A DNA stretch of 32,206 nt from assembly GCA_947508055.1 (NCBI GenBank), contig CANNRR010000024.1, forward strand, positions 1-32,206. Direction: 5' to 3'. Position numbers and translations under genes: made by a program. Below, one piece after another: positions 17,439 to 25,086 of this stretch; the stretch's first letter is position 1, and each line of letters starts with the position of its first letter. The stretch is from Burkholderiales bacterium (GTDB lineage Bacteria > Pseudomonadota > Gammaproteobacteria > Burkholderiales > Burkholderiaceae_C). A model generated the notes under the pieces. It did not search any database and was not told the origin of the DNA. It was given only the letters and a program-made list of their open reading frames with translations.

Positions 17439-17861
17439 ATGGATGACATTGATCGTGAATTGCTAGGTCTGCTACGAGCCGACGCCCGGACCAGTGTGGT
17501 CGATTTAGCCAAGAAGTTGCGCCTAGCGCGAGGGACTGTGCGAAATCGCATTGCTCGCATGGAGGCCGACGGCAACATAGTTGGTTACTCGGTGCGCCTT
17601 AAACCACAAGTTGAGAAACACAGAATTGGCGCGCTCATGTTGATTGCCGTGGAAAGCAACTGTGACGAAGCCGTGCTGCGCGCGTTGCGGGGCGATCCTG
17701 CTGTGCAGTCGGTGCACAGCACTAATGGTCGATGGGATTTCGTGGTCGGTATCCGCGCAGATACACTTGAGGCGTTTGATTTGGTAATGATGCGTATCCG
17801 CCGGATCGAAGGCATAGCCACTACCGAGACCAACCTTCTGCTGACGGCGCACCAGCTCTAA
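17439..17861 (+). CDS. Lrp/AsnC-family transcriptional regulator
   Basis: A 140-residue feast/famine regulator. The N-terminal helix-turn-helix runs from about residue 4 to 50 (IDRELLGLLRADAR, then LAKKLRLARGTVRNRIARME). The C-terminal RAM effector domain includes VQSVHSTNGRWDFVVGIRADTLEAFD, where amino acids bind at subunit interfaces. Such regulators often sense the amino acid whose transporter or catabolic genes lie next to them. It follows the ATPase by 78 bases on the same strand and is probably the local regulator of the second block. No strong ribosome site is visible before ATG 17439. Confidence 0.92.
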   Translation: MDDIDRELLGLLRADARTSVVDLAKKLRLARGTVRNRIARMEADGNIVGYSVRLKPQVEKHRIGALMLIAVESNCDEAVLRALRGDPAVQSVHSTNGRWDFVVGIRADTLEAFDLVMMRIRRIEGIATTETNLLLTAHQL

Positions 17862-17945
17862 GAACTTAGATTGAACCTGAAACACAAATCGGTTGGGTGC
17901 CTAGCCGGTCTACTTCGATCGGCGACGCAAAACCGAGGGGTCGCC

Positions 17946-18833
17946 CTACCATCCCCACGTTGAGATCACCAGTGGCAGGACCGGATTTTTCGCAGTCCTA
18001 CTCCATGCCGCTGCCGTTGTGATCAATTCAATTTTTTCAGCAACTCGACGAACTACAACACCGGGAGGTGCCAAATCTCTAGAACGAGAAGGGACTAAAG
18101 CCAAACCTTGACCAAAGCCGACCAATGCCATTTGTGACGAAATATTGCGGACAAAGTGCAAGATTCGTGGTGAAAGTCCGAGCTTTTGGCAGCTCGAAAT
18201 TATGCTGTCAAAGTAGACTGGACTAATCTCACGCCTAAACATCACAAACGGTTCATCATCAAGTTGCTTAAGTCTAATGGAACGCGCGCCGGCGAGGCGA
18301 TGATCTGCAGGCAGAGCTACCGCTAATCGATCTTGAGAAAGTGGCCTAGACATGATGTCAGCACCAAGATCTCCCTGCAATCGTGCAAAGGCGATATCGA
18401 TATGCCCAGCCTGAATTGCGGACACAGCCTCAGCGCTGTCTATTTCGCGCACTGAAATCGAAATTTCTGGGTTCGTCAAACGAAGCTTACCGATCAACGG
18501 TAATGCCGCATCAAGCATCACTGATGAGATTGCGCCGATCGTCAAAGTCCCCTTCTTTCCGCAGGCAGCCTCTCGCACGGCCAAGTCTAATTCTTCCATC
18601 TGTAACGCAAATCTGCGTACAGCTGGCAATATTGCTTGACCAACGGGGGTCAAACGCGCGCCTTTGCTTGAACGCTCAAATAGCTTTACTTTGAGAGCCT
18701 GCTCCAAAATCTGGATCTGTTCTGTCAGCGGAGGTTGGCTCATTCCAAGACGCTTTGCGGCTCGGCTGAAGTTTTGCTCTTCCGCCACGGCTAAAAACAG
18801 CCAAAGATGGCGCATAAGGCGAAAGTTGATCAT
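17946..18833 (-). CDS. LysR-type transcriptional regulator
   Basis: A 295-residue LysR regulator read leftward, with ATG 18833 (MINFRLMRHLWLFLAVAEE). A TTG at 18869 is in frame but has no better ribosome site. The N-terminal winged helix-turn-helix contains NFSRAAKRLGMSQPPLTEQIQILE and LFERSSKGARLTPVG; the effector domain starts at about residue 90 with GTLTIGAIS. It converges on the Lrp gene (85-base gap), and its back faces the mobile-element part. Its likely targets are catabolic genes in this cluster, but this is inferred. A 145-bp internal stretch of this gene is also present at 11496-11640. Confidence 0.92.
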   Translation of the reverse strand: MINFRLMRHLWLFLAVAEEQNFSRAAKRLGMSQPPLTEQIQILEQALKVKLFERSSKGARLTPVGQAILPAVRRFALQMEELDLAVREAACGKKGTLTIGAISSVMLDAALPLIGKLRLTNPEISISVREIDSAEAVSAIQAGHIDIAFARLQGDLGADIMSRPLSQDRLAVALPADHRLAGARSIRLKQLDDEPFVMFRREISPVYFDSIISSCQKLGLSPRILHFVRNISSQMALVGFGQGLALVPSRSRDLAPPGVVVRRVAEKIELITTAAAWSRTAKNPVLPLVISTWGW

Positions 18834-19287
18834 GGTGCAGATTCCGTAAGCAAAATGAGCGTGCCTCAAGTCAAATTTGAGCTACAAAATTGGCGGTCAT
18901 CTTGCTGGCCATAATGCGGGTGAGTCTACATCGTCAACCGCGTCTGCGCTGTCGGTGCCAGCAATGTGGATTGGCTGCCGCCAATTGGTCGGCAGCTTCA
19001 AGCAAAACCACGAAGCCAACTGAGCCATCGATCCAAGAACATCGAGCGGGACGTTCAATGTCTGGTATCGGGCGGGCAGTTCAGAAAAACCAATGTCGAT
19101 TATGGGCACAAGGCCGAATTCCACCAACGTCGGTTAGCCGGAACATCAACTCATAAAACTGGATCGCCCGAAAGCGGGCGCTGATGGTCAGGATGCTCTG
19201 CCTCATGGTGTTGAAGCGGACAACTTCGTAGGCAGGGGGTGTTGTTGACCATTACGTCAGTTTTGACAGTAATGGTCATGGCAATCC
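18834..19287. other. Intergenic stretch with decayed dispersed sequence
   Basis: No gene is supported here. A 76-codon minus-strand frame has no recognisable domain. Bases 18961-18983 almost match, in inverted orientation, 362-384 at the left of the window, and TTGGTCGGCAGCT recurs. The stretch separates the metabolic cluster from the phage-like backbone. I searched it by eye for a tRNA-Thr or a copy of the 27402-27449 attachment core and found none. Its right end holds the strong palindrome at 19247-19277. Confidence 0.45.
19247..19277. repeat. Long near-perfect palindrome downstream of the mobile-element operon
   Basis: GACCATTAC then GTCA, a GTTT loop, TGAC, one bulged A and GTAATGGTC form a 13-base-pair hairpin with a single bulge. 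It lies 11 bases after the stop of the leftward gene at 19288. No T-run follows on the minus strand, so a simple terminator is doubtful. Its centre GTCAGTTTTGACAGT is nearly identical to a motif found at 20268-20282 and inverted at 20176-20190, which suggests a protein-binding or replication-related site. Confidence 0.6.
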
Positions 19288-19692
19288 TCAATCGAAGTGC
19301 TTGGCGCTTGTTTCAAATTGGCAAGGGATACCTGAGTCGGCATCGTAGTCAAACCGTGCCTTAATGGGCATGGCGAGATCCATGAGGTCAGGGTTTCTCT
19401 CTAGCCAGTCGGCAAGCTTTTTGAGTTGGCGAATGGCATCCTTCAGAGCGGCATCTTCTGGAATCCGCACGCGCACGGTGACCCCATGTATGAGTACAAC
19501 AGGTGGTCCTGCATGTAGGCAATCACCGTCTTCGTCGGGGCGTAGTACGTCGTCACCTCCCTGTGTCACATGGAAACCTTCGAGTTGAAGGATGCTTTTT
19601 GGATCTCGCTTTGTGTAATGTGAAGGGTTTTCTACAAAATGCCTTCGGATTGCGTGGTTGTTCATCGTGAACTGGGTGGAATTTGGGGTCAT
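19288..19692 (-). CDS. Hypothetical mobile-element protein
   Basis: A 134-residue protein that I do not recognise. Its start at ATG 19692 has a weak GAAAGAT site; a second in-frame ATG at 19665 is possible. It is charged and has no signal peptide or membrane segment. The middle (about 60-85) is beta-rich with PPVVLIHGVTVRVRIPEDAALKD, followed by a predicted helix with KKLADWLERNPDL. It lies 56 bases downstream of the replication operon on the same strand, and is probably the last gene of that transcript. A role in the element is inferred only from position. Confidence 0.65.
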   Translation of the reverse strand: MTPNSTQFTMNNHAIRRHFVENPSHYTKRDPKSILQLEGFHVTQGGDDVLRPDEDGDCLHAGPPVVLIHGVTVRVRIPEDAALKDAIRQLKKLADWLERNPDLMDLAMPIKARFDYDADSGIPCQFETSAKHFD

Positions 19693-19748
19693 GATATTGA
19701 TCTTTCATAAAAGAGTTGGCACTATTGGGTCGGTGGTGGGTTTGATCT

Positions 19749-20339
19749 TTATCTTGGTGCATCGCCCTCTCTTTCATTGCGCTGATGGGGTATCTGATGC
19801 TTTGTGAATCCGTAGCAACGCTGAAATAGCACGACAAAATCAGCAGGCAATTGCGCGTCACTAGAACGCTGGGCGATACGAGCCATCTTCCAGTTGCCAC
19901 AGCGCCATGACATCGCCCCATGCCCGGCAAAATGCCTGCACTCCATGCAAACGCATCGGTCTTCGCCTGATCCGCGATTCCGCAGCACCAGTTTGCCGGC
20001 CAGTGCTTCGCTGTCGGCACGTGGCAAGCCCTTGTCCGTGAACCTGTGCAGGAGCGCCGCGAAGGTGTCAATCTCCGCGCCATTCATGGCGTAAGAATGG
20101 GGCCAGCACCAGCGGTCGGGATCTTCGACCACCCCAATGGAGGAGTCGTGCTTTTCCATTACAGCGTGGGAGGGCACTGCCAAAACTGACGAAAGTCCCT
20201 CGGGCTTTGCAGAAACGGCCTCAGTAGGTACTGACGAAACTGCCAAAAGCCTCAAAATAGTCGTTTTGTCAGTTTTGGCAGTGCCGGTCTGGCCCTTTTG
20301 TGAAATTGCCGCCTTTGCACGTTCCGTCCAGGTGATCAT
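19749..20339 (-). CDS. Hypothetical protein with Cys cluster, last overlapping gene of replication operon
   Basis: A 196-residue protein starting at ATG 20339, which overlaps the stop of the DUF3987 gene (ATGA). The N-terminal third is low in conserved features and contains the encoded repeats described at 20173-20285. The middle has WCWPHSYAMNGAEIDTFAALLHRF. The C-terminal part contains RCVCMECRHFAGHGAMSWRCGNW, four cysteines with histidine arranged as in a small zinc site. I have the impression that similar proteins follow DUF3987 genes in Burkholderiales integrated elements, but I cannot verify this and the function is unknown. Confidence 0.75.
   Translation of the reverse strand: MITWTERAKAAISQKGQTGTAKTDKTTILRLLAVSSVPTEAVSAKPEGLSSVLAVPSHAVMEKHDSSIGVVEDPDRWCWPHSYAMNGAEIDTFAALLHRFTDKGLPRADSEALAGKLVLRNRGSGEDRCVCMECRHFAGHGAMSWRCGNWKMARIAQRSSDAQLPADFVVLFQRCYGFTKHQIPHQRNEREGDAPR
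20173..20285. repeat. 18-bp perfect inverted repeat with an extra partial copy
   Basis: GGCACTGCCAAAACTGAC at 20173-20190 and its exact reverse complement at 20268-20285 are separated by 77 bases. A further related string (CTGACGAAACTGCCAAAA) lies between them near 20231. The motif GTCAGTTTTG(G/A)CAGT also forms the core of the palindrome at 19247-19277. All copies in this interval are inside the N-terminal coding part of the gene at 19749-20339, so they are conserved despite encoding low-complexity residues. They resemble iteron or regulator sites. Confidence 0.7.
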
Positions 20340-21964
20340 TTCGCCACCTTCTTGATCTGGGGGTTGACGAAGTAGCGGACGGTCGGGCGACCCACTGGGT
20401 TGATACCTTCCTGGCTCTGCACATGGCCGTTTTCCTCCAGGATGCCCAGTGCAGTTTCAGCCTGCATGACGGTGGTCACACCAGACCATTGCTTGCGTAC
20501 CATGTCACGCACCGTGAAGCCGTCATCCAACTTGCCCTCAGCCAGTCGACGGCTTACCATGCGGGCACTGGTCACCTTGGCGGCCTCCACCAAGCCATAG
20601 ATGCGCCGTGCATGGCCAGTTAGGTAGTCGCACCAGGCGGCTGCACGCCATGCGCTGTTGGCCGTGACTGGGCCGATAGATCCCTCGGCCAGATGTAGGA
20701 TCAGCGCGATGGAGCAGAACAGTTTTTCAAACTTGCCGAAGTGTTGCTGCATCAATGGGTCTTGCTCAGCGGCGATGTGAACCATGTACAACTCGGTACA
20801 CCACTCCACGAAGATGTCCTGTGCCGCGTCGTCAAAGCAGAAGTACGGCAGTTTCACAAAGTCGTCATTTGGGGCTGCACCGTCCTGTAAAGGGTCGAAC
20901 ACGGCCAGCCGGTCAAATACGTCACGCACCGCCTCGCGTGCGCCCTTGACAGGGTAGCGGTCGCGCCACGCCCATGCGACGGCGTTGGGGTACACCATCA
21001 CCTGAAAGCGCTGGATGCGGCCATCGTTGTCCAGTGAGTTGGCAATTCCGGCAAGATAGCGCTCCAGCAATTCCGGCTGGATGCCGCCGAATACTGAGAT
21101 GCACAGGTTCTTAATGTGCAGGCTGCCGCGCGTAATTCGGTCAATCTTGAAACTTGCAGTACCGTTCCAGCCCTCCAGATAGAACGCCTTATCGCCTTCT
21201 CTACCCTCCTTTTCCCAGGACGCAAGCAGGCCAATCAACTCATCCCGATAGACCAGCATGCCCTGCGGGTTGTGCACCAGCAAATCCCCCAGCTTTTCCA
21301 CCGTGGAGTCGTTGGTCTTGAAGCGCCGCTCTCTGGGTTCTTCAGGGGCTTGCAGGTCTTGCAAGTCCGCAATGGCGGCGTTCATTCTCACGTGGTCGGC
21401 TTTGCCGCTGGCTGCCTTCTTCATGGTGGCCTTGACCGCGGACTCGTGCGCCTCAAAGGCTGCTTTTTCTGCTTCAAATACCTTCTTGGTGTCCTCTAGC
21501 TTTTCGGCCTCTTTGGCTTCCAGCCGGTCAAGAAACCGCGTCACGGTGCCCAGAGCGGGTGACTTCTTTGAAGACGGATCACCCACAATGCCGCCAAAGA
21601 GGTTCGGGGTGACGATCCAGTCATCCCGGCGCTTGGGTTTGATGGCGCAGCGAGCACCAATGACCGAACCCAGGCAGACGATCAGCGCCGCTGCGATGTA
21701 ATCTGGTGAACAGGGCATGCGGTCGGCCTCATCGAGAACGAAGTCCGCAAGTGGTGCCGGTAGCAGGGCTTCTGCATCAAACATTGGCGCTGGGAGAAGA
21801 TCGGTTCTGATTTCTCTGGGCGATGGCCATGCGGCTAACTGGCCTGTATTGCGTGTATCAATTGCGGGTGATTCAGCTGAATTGACAGCGGAATCTATGC
21901 ACTCCTTTACGGCGTCCGGCCCCGCCAATAGGTGCAAGTCGTTGAAGTCGGTCATGTCGTTCAT
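20336..21964 (-). CDS. DUF3987 (YfjI-like) ATPase/helicase-type protein of a mobile element
   Basis: A 542-residue protein of the DUF3987 family, thought to be a primase-helicase-like ATPase of phages and satellites. Seen are a Walker A-like GDPSSKKSPAL (residues 128-138), a charged coiled coil from about 147 to 200, the Walker B-like GMLVYRDELIGLLASW (235-250) and the conserved FYLEGWNG just after it. The C-terminal 80 residues look like a winged-helix domain (FTVRDMVRKQW, ETALGILEENGHV). Its start overlaps the stop of the primase gene by four bases (ATGA), and its stop overlaps the next start. It probably works with the Toprim primase at the element's replication origin. No frame break is visible. 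Confidence 0.9.
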   Translation of the reverse strand: MNDMTDFNDLHLLAGPDAVKECIDSAVNSAESPAIDTRNTGQLAAWPSPREIRTDLLPAPMFDAEALLPAPLADFVLDEADRMPCSPDYIAAALIVCLGSVIGARCAIKPKRRDDWIVTPNLFGGIVGDPSSKKSPALGTVTRFLDRLEAKEAEKLEDTKKVFEAEKAAFEAHESAVKATMKKAASGKADHVRMNAAIADLQDLQAPEEPRERRFKTNDSTVEKLGDLLVHNPQGMLVYRDELIGLLASWEKEGREGDKAFYLEGWNGTASFKIDRITRGSLHIKNLCISVFGGIQPELLERYLAGIANSLDNDGRIQRFQVMVYPNAVAWAWRDRYPVKGAREAVRDVFDRLAVFDPLQDGAAPNDDFVKLPYFCFDDAAQDIFVEWCTELYMVHIAAEQDPLMQQHFGKFEKLFCSIALILHLAEGSIGPVTANSAWRAAAWCDYLTGHARRIYGLVEAAKVTSARMVSRRLAEGKLDDGFTVRDMVRKQWSGVTTVMQAETALGILEENGHVQSQEGINPVGRPTVRYFVNPQIKKVAK

Positions 21965-22782
21965 GCTGCTACCTCAAAGACGGGTACGGCGAGGGCAGCA
22001 CCTGATGCTTGCGCCGCTGACGTGGCTTTGGTCATGCCCGGGTTGCCAGGGGTCTGGTGATCGTCATCTGCAGCGATGATGATTTTCAGAGTCGGGTACT
22101 TGCTGCGCAGCGCCAGCGCGACAGCCTCCAGATTCCCTGCGTTGAAGGCGATGGCAACGGCATGGTCAGTGCATTCATGAATGCTTGCGCCGGTGGCGAA
22201 CCCCTCACACACAATCAGCGCGCCTTTGGGTTTACCAATGCTGAAGTAACAGCCTTTGACCCGGCCACCTGACATGAACATCTTGGTGCCGTCTGGGGCG
22301 ATGGTCTGCAAGCTGTGTACCTTGGCCGCCGTGTCGCGCATTGGGATCAGCAACTTGTCGCCTTCGGTCTTTGCACCATGGGGTTGGATGCCCTTACGAT
22401 GCAGGTAGTCGTGCTCATTGCAGGGCGTTGCTACCGTCCAGCGTTGGAGTGCGTCTGCTGCTGCCGATTGCTGGCGCTGTGCCAGGTCGTCCTCGCGCTG
22501 GCGCTGCATGGTCTTGACGCGCTCACGGTGAGCAAGGCGCTCCGCGTCGGTCATGGCGATGTCAGTCTTGCTGCACCAGTTCTGCGTAAAGCCCTCGCGC
22601 CAGTCGCCAAACGCGCCTGCGGCTATGCCGTCGGTGTGCAGCATGTACCAGCCGCTTTTATGACTGAGTTTGCCGTTGGTGCTGAAACGATGGAACTTGC
22701 CGTCATCGAGGATTTCGGTCGGTGGTGTCAGTCCCGCCGCCGCAATGGTCTGCATGAATTGGTCGAGGGCGTCGTTAATCAT
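21961..22782 (-). CDS. Toprim-domain primase of phage/plasmid type
   Basis: A 273-residue protein. The N-terminal part (FHRFSTNGKLSHKSGWYMLHTDGIAAGAFGDWR) resembles the zinc-less N-terminal domain of P4/RepB-type primases. A polar helix with QRQREDDLAQRQQ follows. The C-terminal Toprim domain has Glu193 in ALIVCEGFATGASI and the acidic AADDDHQTPGNPG motif (Asp239-241) that binds metal. I choose ATG 22782 because it overlaps the preceding stop as ATGA; the frame is open 17 codons further upstream. It should lay down primers for replication of the excised element together with the DUF3987 protein. Confidence 0.88.
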   Translation of the reverse strand: MINDALDQFMQTIAAAGLTPPTEILDDGKFHRFSTNGKLSHKSGWYMLHTDGIAAGAFGDWREGFTQNWCSKTDIAMTDAERLAHRERVKTMQRQREDDLAQRQQSAAADALQRWTVATPCNEHDYLHRKGIQPHGAKTEGDKLLIPMRDTAAKVHSLQTIAPDGTKMFMSGGRVKGCYFSIGKPKGALIVCEGFATGASIHECTDHAVAIAFNAGNLEAVALALRSKYPTLKIIIAADDDHQTPGNPGMTKATSAAQASGAALAVPVFEVAA

Positions 22783-23099
22783 TGCAACCCCACAATCCGA
22801 GCAAAGGCCACCAAAGCCGCAAAGTTGCTGCAATACCGAGACATGAGCCAGTCAACTCTTACAACAAAGAAGTCGCCATCGCCGTCGTCATAGACAAGGT
22901 AGCCAGCGTGTGCGAATTGCGCCTTGAGTAAAGCTTTACTTGCACCTCGCTGGAGGGGATCATCACGACAGTTGAATGAGTGATTTTCTAAAGGCCCGGT
23001 GTTACCAGCACACGGGCTTTTTTCGTTGGTGGATGCCATCGCTGCCCCATTCGGGGTTTCAGCCGCTGGCTGAGCATGGTTTTTAAGAAACTCATCCAT
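22779..23099 (-). CDS. Hypothetical small protein in replication operon (tandem-junction gene 2)
   Basis: A 106-residue protein of unknown function. It begins MDEFLKNHAQPA; its start region is a near copy of the start region of the upstream gene (VDEFLKDHHPD), and both overlap the previous stop by eight bases. The C-terminal half has KALLKAQFAHAGYLVYDDGDGDFFVVRVDWLMSRYCSNFAALVAFA, a compact alpha/beta segment with an acidic DDGDGD turn. The stop overlaps the primase start as ATGA, so expression is tightly coupled. I cannot assign a function. Confidence 0.75.
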   Translation of the reverse strand: MDEFLKNHAQPAAETPNGAAMASTNEKSPCAGNTGPLENHSFNCRDDPLQRGASKALLKAQFAHAGYLVYDDGDGDFFVVRVDWLMSRYCSNFAALVAFARIVGLQ

Positions 23100-23601
23100 G
23101 AGCCACCTCGCCTTCAATGCTGATGGCAGTCACGATGTCGTCATTGCCTATGGATCGCACGTGAGCGATTTGTCCGCAATCGCCGAGTTGAATAGCCAAT
23201 TCCGTTACCTTGTAAGACTTCTGGGTTCCGTGAATCGATGCGTTGGTGAGAATTGCCCAACCATCTCGGAGTTCCACAGGCACACCCATGTACCCGACGC
23301 CGCAGCGCAACTGGATGAAGACAGCGCAATGGCACCTGAGTGCATCGCAGAGTCTCGCCATGACGGTTTGTGGAATTGCCTTTGTAGTGGTGCCGTTCTT
23401 TGGCTTTCTGCTTACATCCACATACAACGGCTCTGATTCATCGCCCTGTTGTGAAGGGAGAGTCAGGTTCAGTTGTCTGGGATCGACCGCAGTGCTGGGC
23501 AGTTGCTTCTTGGAGTTCAGTGAAAGTGTTGGGCGAATCACTTTCGCGTTCCGTTGGAGGGCCACGGGATCAGGGTGGTGGTCTTTAAGAAATTCATCCA
23601 C
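23092..23601 (-). CDS. Hypothetical protein in replication operon (tandem-junction gene 1)
   Basis: A 169-residue protein starting, in my reading, at GTG 23601 inside the end of the preceding gene. The longer open frame from 23712 runs through that gene and is less likely. The first 70 residues are polar and probably disordered. The last 80 form a beta-rich region (GVGYMGVPVELRDGW, then ILTNASIHGT and IAHVRSIGNDDIVTAISIEG) reminiscent of small SH3/Sm-like barrels, which is a guess. Its end, GEVAHG, mirrors the end of the upstream gene, GEVDRG. The junctions are therefore duplicated. Function unknown. Confidence 0.72.
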   Translation of the reverse strand: MDEFLKDHHPDPVALQRNAKVIRPTLSLNSKKQLPSTAVDPRQLNLTLPSQQGDESEPLYVDVSRKPKNGTTTKAIPQTVMARLCDALRCHCAVFIQLRCGVGYMGVPVELRDGWAILTNASIHGTQKSYKVTELAIQLGDCGQIAHVRSIGNDDIVTAISIEGEVAHG

Positions 23602-24634
23602 GATCCACCTCACCATCGATTGCAGCCAGCGCCTTCTTGACCGCCTGGTTGGCAGATTGCCGATCAAGACGCCGCCGTTCCTCAAAATCAGCAAGGGCTT
23701 CATCAGAGACATACTTCCTCACAGCACCAAGCAATATCTGTTTTGCCGCTTTTGGGTCGCGCAACAATGCATTTGCCTCGCACTTACGCGCACCAAATTT
23801 CTTGAGGTAGTCCTGAACGTTGCGATCCAGATGGTTCTTATGACCGGGATCGGACAGGTCCTTGCCGCTGCTGGTTTCCAGACCGTCAATCCAAAGCAAG
23901 CCTAGTCTCTCTATGTCCTCGGCATTCAATCCGACACGCTCCAGGTGCAGGTCAGGCATGGCGTCCAGGCGCGTTGCAGTGAATACGTCATTTAGGTTAG
24001 CTTTGAACGAATCCGTGATGCTCAGACCGCCAACGTCATGGTCTCCAAACATCAAGACCACCATCGGCACGTCGTATTCAGCAGCACGCTTGAGCAATGC
24101 GGCCCTTGAGTGCATATCCGTCCACCCACGCAGGCACGTCACTGGTATCGCATACCTGTCGGTCATCGGTTTCAGCAAACCAACCAGATCGAGCTTTTCA
24201 ACGACAAGTTCCAGGTGGACGCCAGAGTGTTCTTCTATGGTTGACGTTGCGTACTCATGGGGCACACTTTTCAGATAGGCGCGGATCAGTGTTTCCAGGT
24301 CATCGGATATGACTGACGCTTTGGAAGCGATGCGAGTGGCATCTTCCGCAGTGATCTCTAGCGGAAGCATCCCGTTTTTTCTGGCAAGGGTGATTCGGTC
24401 CTGAACGGTGCCGAAGTCGCCTTTGGTGCAAATGCCAAGTCCCTCAAGGACATAACCCCAGCCGCGCAACGTGGGTGCAAAGCCCATCTTTTCGCGTTCT
24501 TTCAGAATTACATCGACAAGAGGTTTCAGAATTTGATCCCTGATCGCCGCATTGCTGGCCCGACCACGTGGGAATTTTTGTAAGCAACCTACCTGCTCAG
24601 CGCAATCCGCGGCAGTGATAAGTTCATATTTCAT
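23594..24634 (-). CDS. TopoVI-A/Spo11-like Toprim protein of a mobile element
   Basis: A 346-residue protein from ATG 24634, which overlaps the preceding stop (ATGA). Residues 50-100 (APTLRGWGYVLEGLG, then RITLARKNGMLPLE and EDATR) resemble the winged-helix part of topoisomerase VI A/Spo11-like proteins seen in phages; Tyr61 lies where that fold has its tyrosine. A Toprim-like segment follows: LVVEKLDL with Glu146, an alpha/beta stretch with YAIPVTCLRGWTDMHSRA, and VLMFGDHDVGGLSITDSF, whose Asp198 and Asp200 give the metal DxD motif. The rest is helical with a basic tail. I infer nuclease- or topoisomerase-like DNA handling. There is no TopoVI-B partner nearby, so complete topoisomerase VI activity is doubtful. 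The family call rests on motif spacing only. Confidence 0.72.
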   Translation of the reverse strand: MKYELITAADCAEQVGCLQKFPRGRASNAAIRDQILKPLVDVILKEREKMGFAPTLRGWGYVLEGLGICTKGDFGTVQDRITLARKNGMLPLEITAEDATRIASKASVISDDLETLIRAYLKSVPHEYATSTIEEHSGVHLELVVEKLDLVGLLKPMTDRYAIPVTCLRGWTDMHSRAALLKRAAEYDVPMVVLMFGDHDVGGLSITDSFKANLNDVFTATRLDAMPDLHLERVGLNAEDIERLGLLWIDGLETSSGKDLSDPGHKNHLDRNVQDYLKKFGARKCEANALLRDPKAAKQILLGAVRKYVSDEALADFEERRRLDRQSANQAVKKALAAIDGEVDRG

Positions 24635-24924
24635 ACTGTCACCCCGGCAAGTGCCTTGGCTTCCATGGTGTTCCATGCCAGCAGTCCTCCGATGCGCTTT
24701 GGCACCATCGGCCCAGTTCCAGAGTGGCAGGCCCAGCCCCTAAGTGTTTGGGGACGACGATTCAGATAATAGGCAAGCTCACCAGTGGTTAGGTTAGGCT
24801 TCGTTACCAGCGCCAGTGGTGGGAATGGCGGGTTGAAATTTTCGCATTCCTGCTTTTCGGCGACGTCGAAAAGGTACGGTTTTAGCAATTTCATCAGCTG
24901 CGGTGAAGGCGTTGCAGTTTTCAT
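24631..24924 (-). CDS. Small excisionase/AlpA-like helix-turn-helix protein
   Basis: A 97-residue protein from ATG 24924 with a strong GGAGAAAG ribosome site; the longer frame to 24999 lacks one. The C-terminal half, LTTGELAYYLNRRPQTLRGW then MVPKRIGGLLAWNTMEAKAL, is a MerR/excisionase-type winged helix-turn-helix (helix pair about residues 48-68 with an RI-GLLAW wing). Proteins of this type control integrase directionality or activate the replication operon. It is the first gene of the overlapping operon, and its upstream region holds the GGGGTTT repeats at 24975-25077, a likely binding site. Confidence 0.78.
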   Translation of the reverse strand: MKTATPSPQLMKLLKPYLFDVAEKQECENFNPPFPPLALVTKPNLTTGELAYYLNRRPQTLRGWACHSGTGPMVPKRIGGLLAWNTMEAKALAGVTV

Positions 24925-24974
24925 GTTCTTTCTCCAAACCCAGCAGCACAGGCTAGGTATGGTGCGAACTTTGA

Positions 24975-25077
24975 AAACCCCGCATTTAGGCGAATACACC
25001 CGGGGTTCTAAAACCCAGTATCCATGAGGGTTTGCGGCGTTTCACCCGCAAATTCCGGGGTTTACCCCCGGGGTTTT
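24975..25077. repeat. Cluster of AACCCCGG-type repeats and dyads
   Basis: At least four related blocks lie in about 100 bases upstream of the excisionase-like gene: AAAACCCCGC (24975), ACCCGGGGTT (about 24999), TCCGGGGTTTAC and CCCCCGGGGTTTTG (ending about 25077). AAAACCC and GAGGGTTT lie between them. They occur in both orientations and form overlapping dyads. The position, between the unknown gene at 25087 and the start of the replication operon, suits an operator or origin region. The boundaries are by eye. Confidence 0.55.
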
Positions 25078-25086
25078 GCGCGTGTT

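Noticed and set aside
17880..17925. Possible terminator between the convergent Lrp and LysR genes
   Set aside because: The GCCG..CGGC pairing is short and interrupted, and no T-run follows on either strand.
19553..20083. 176-codon minus-strand frame
   Set aside because: It overlaps two better-supported genes (19288 and 19749) in another frame and lacks coupling overlaps.
24975..25077. CRISPR-like array
   Set aside because: Repeat units are short, inverted and unevenly spaced, without constant spacers; no cas genes are present.
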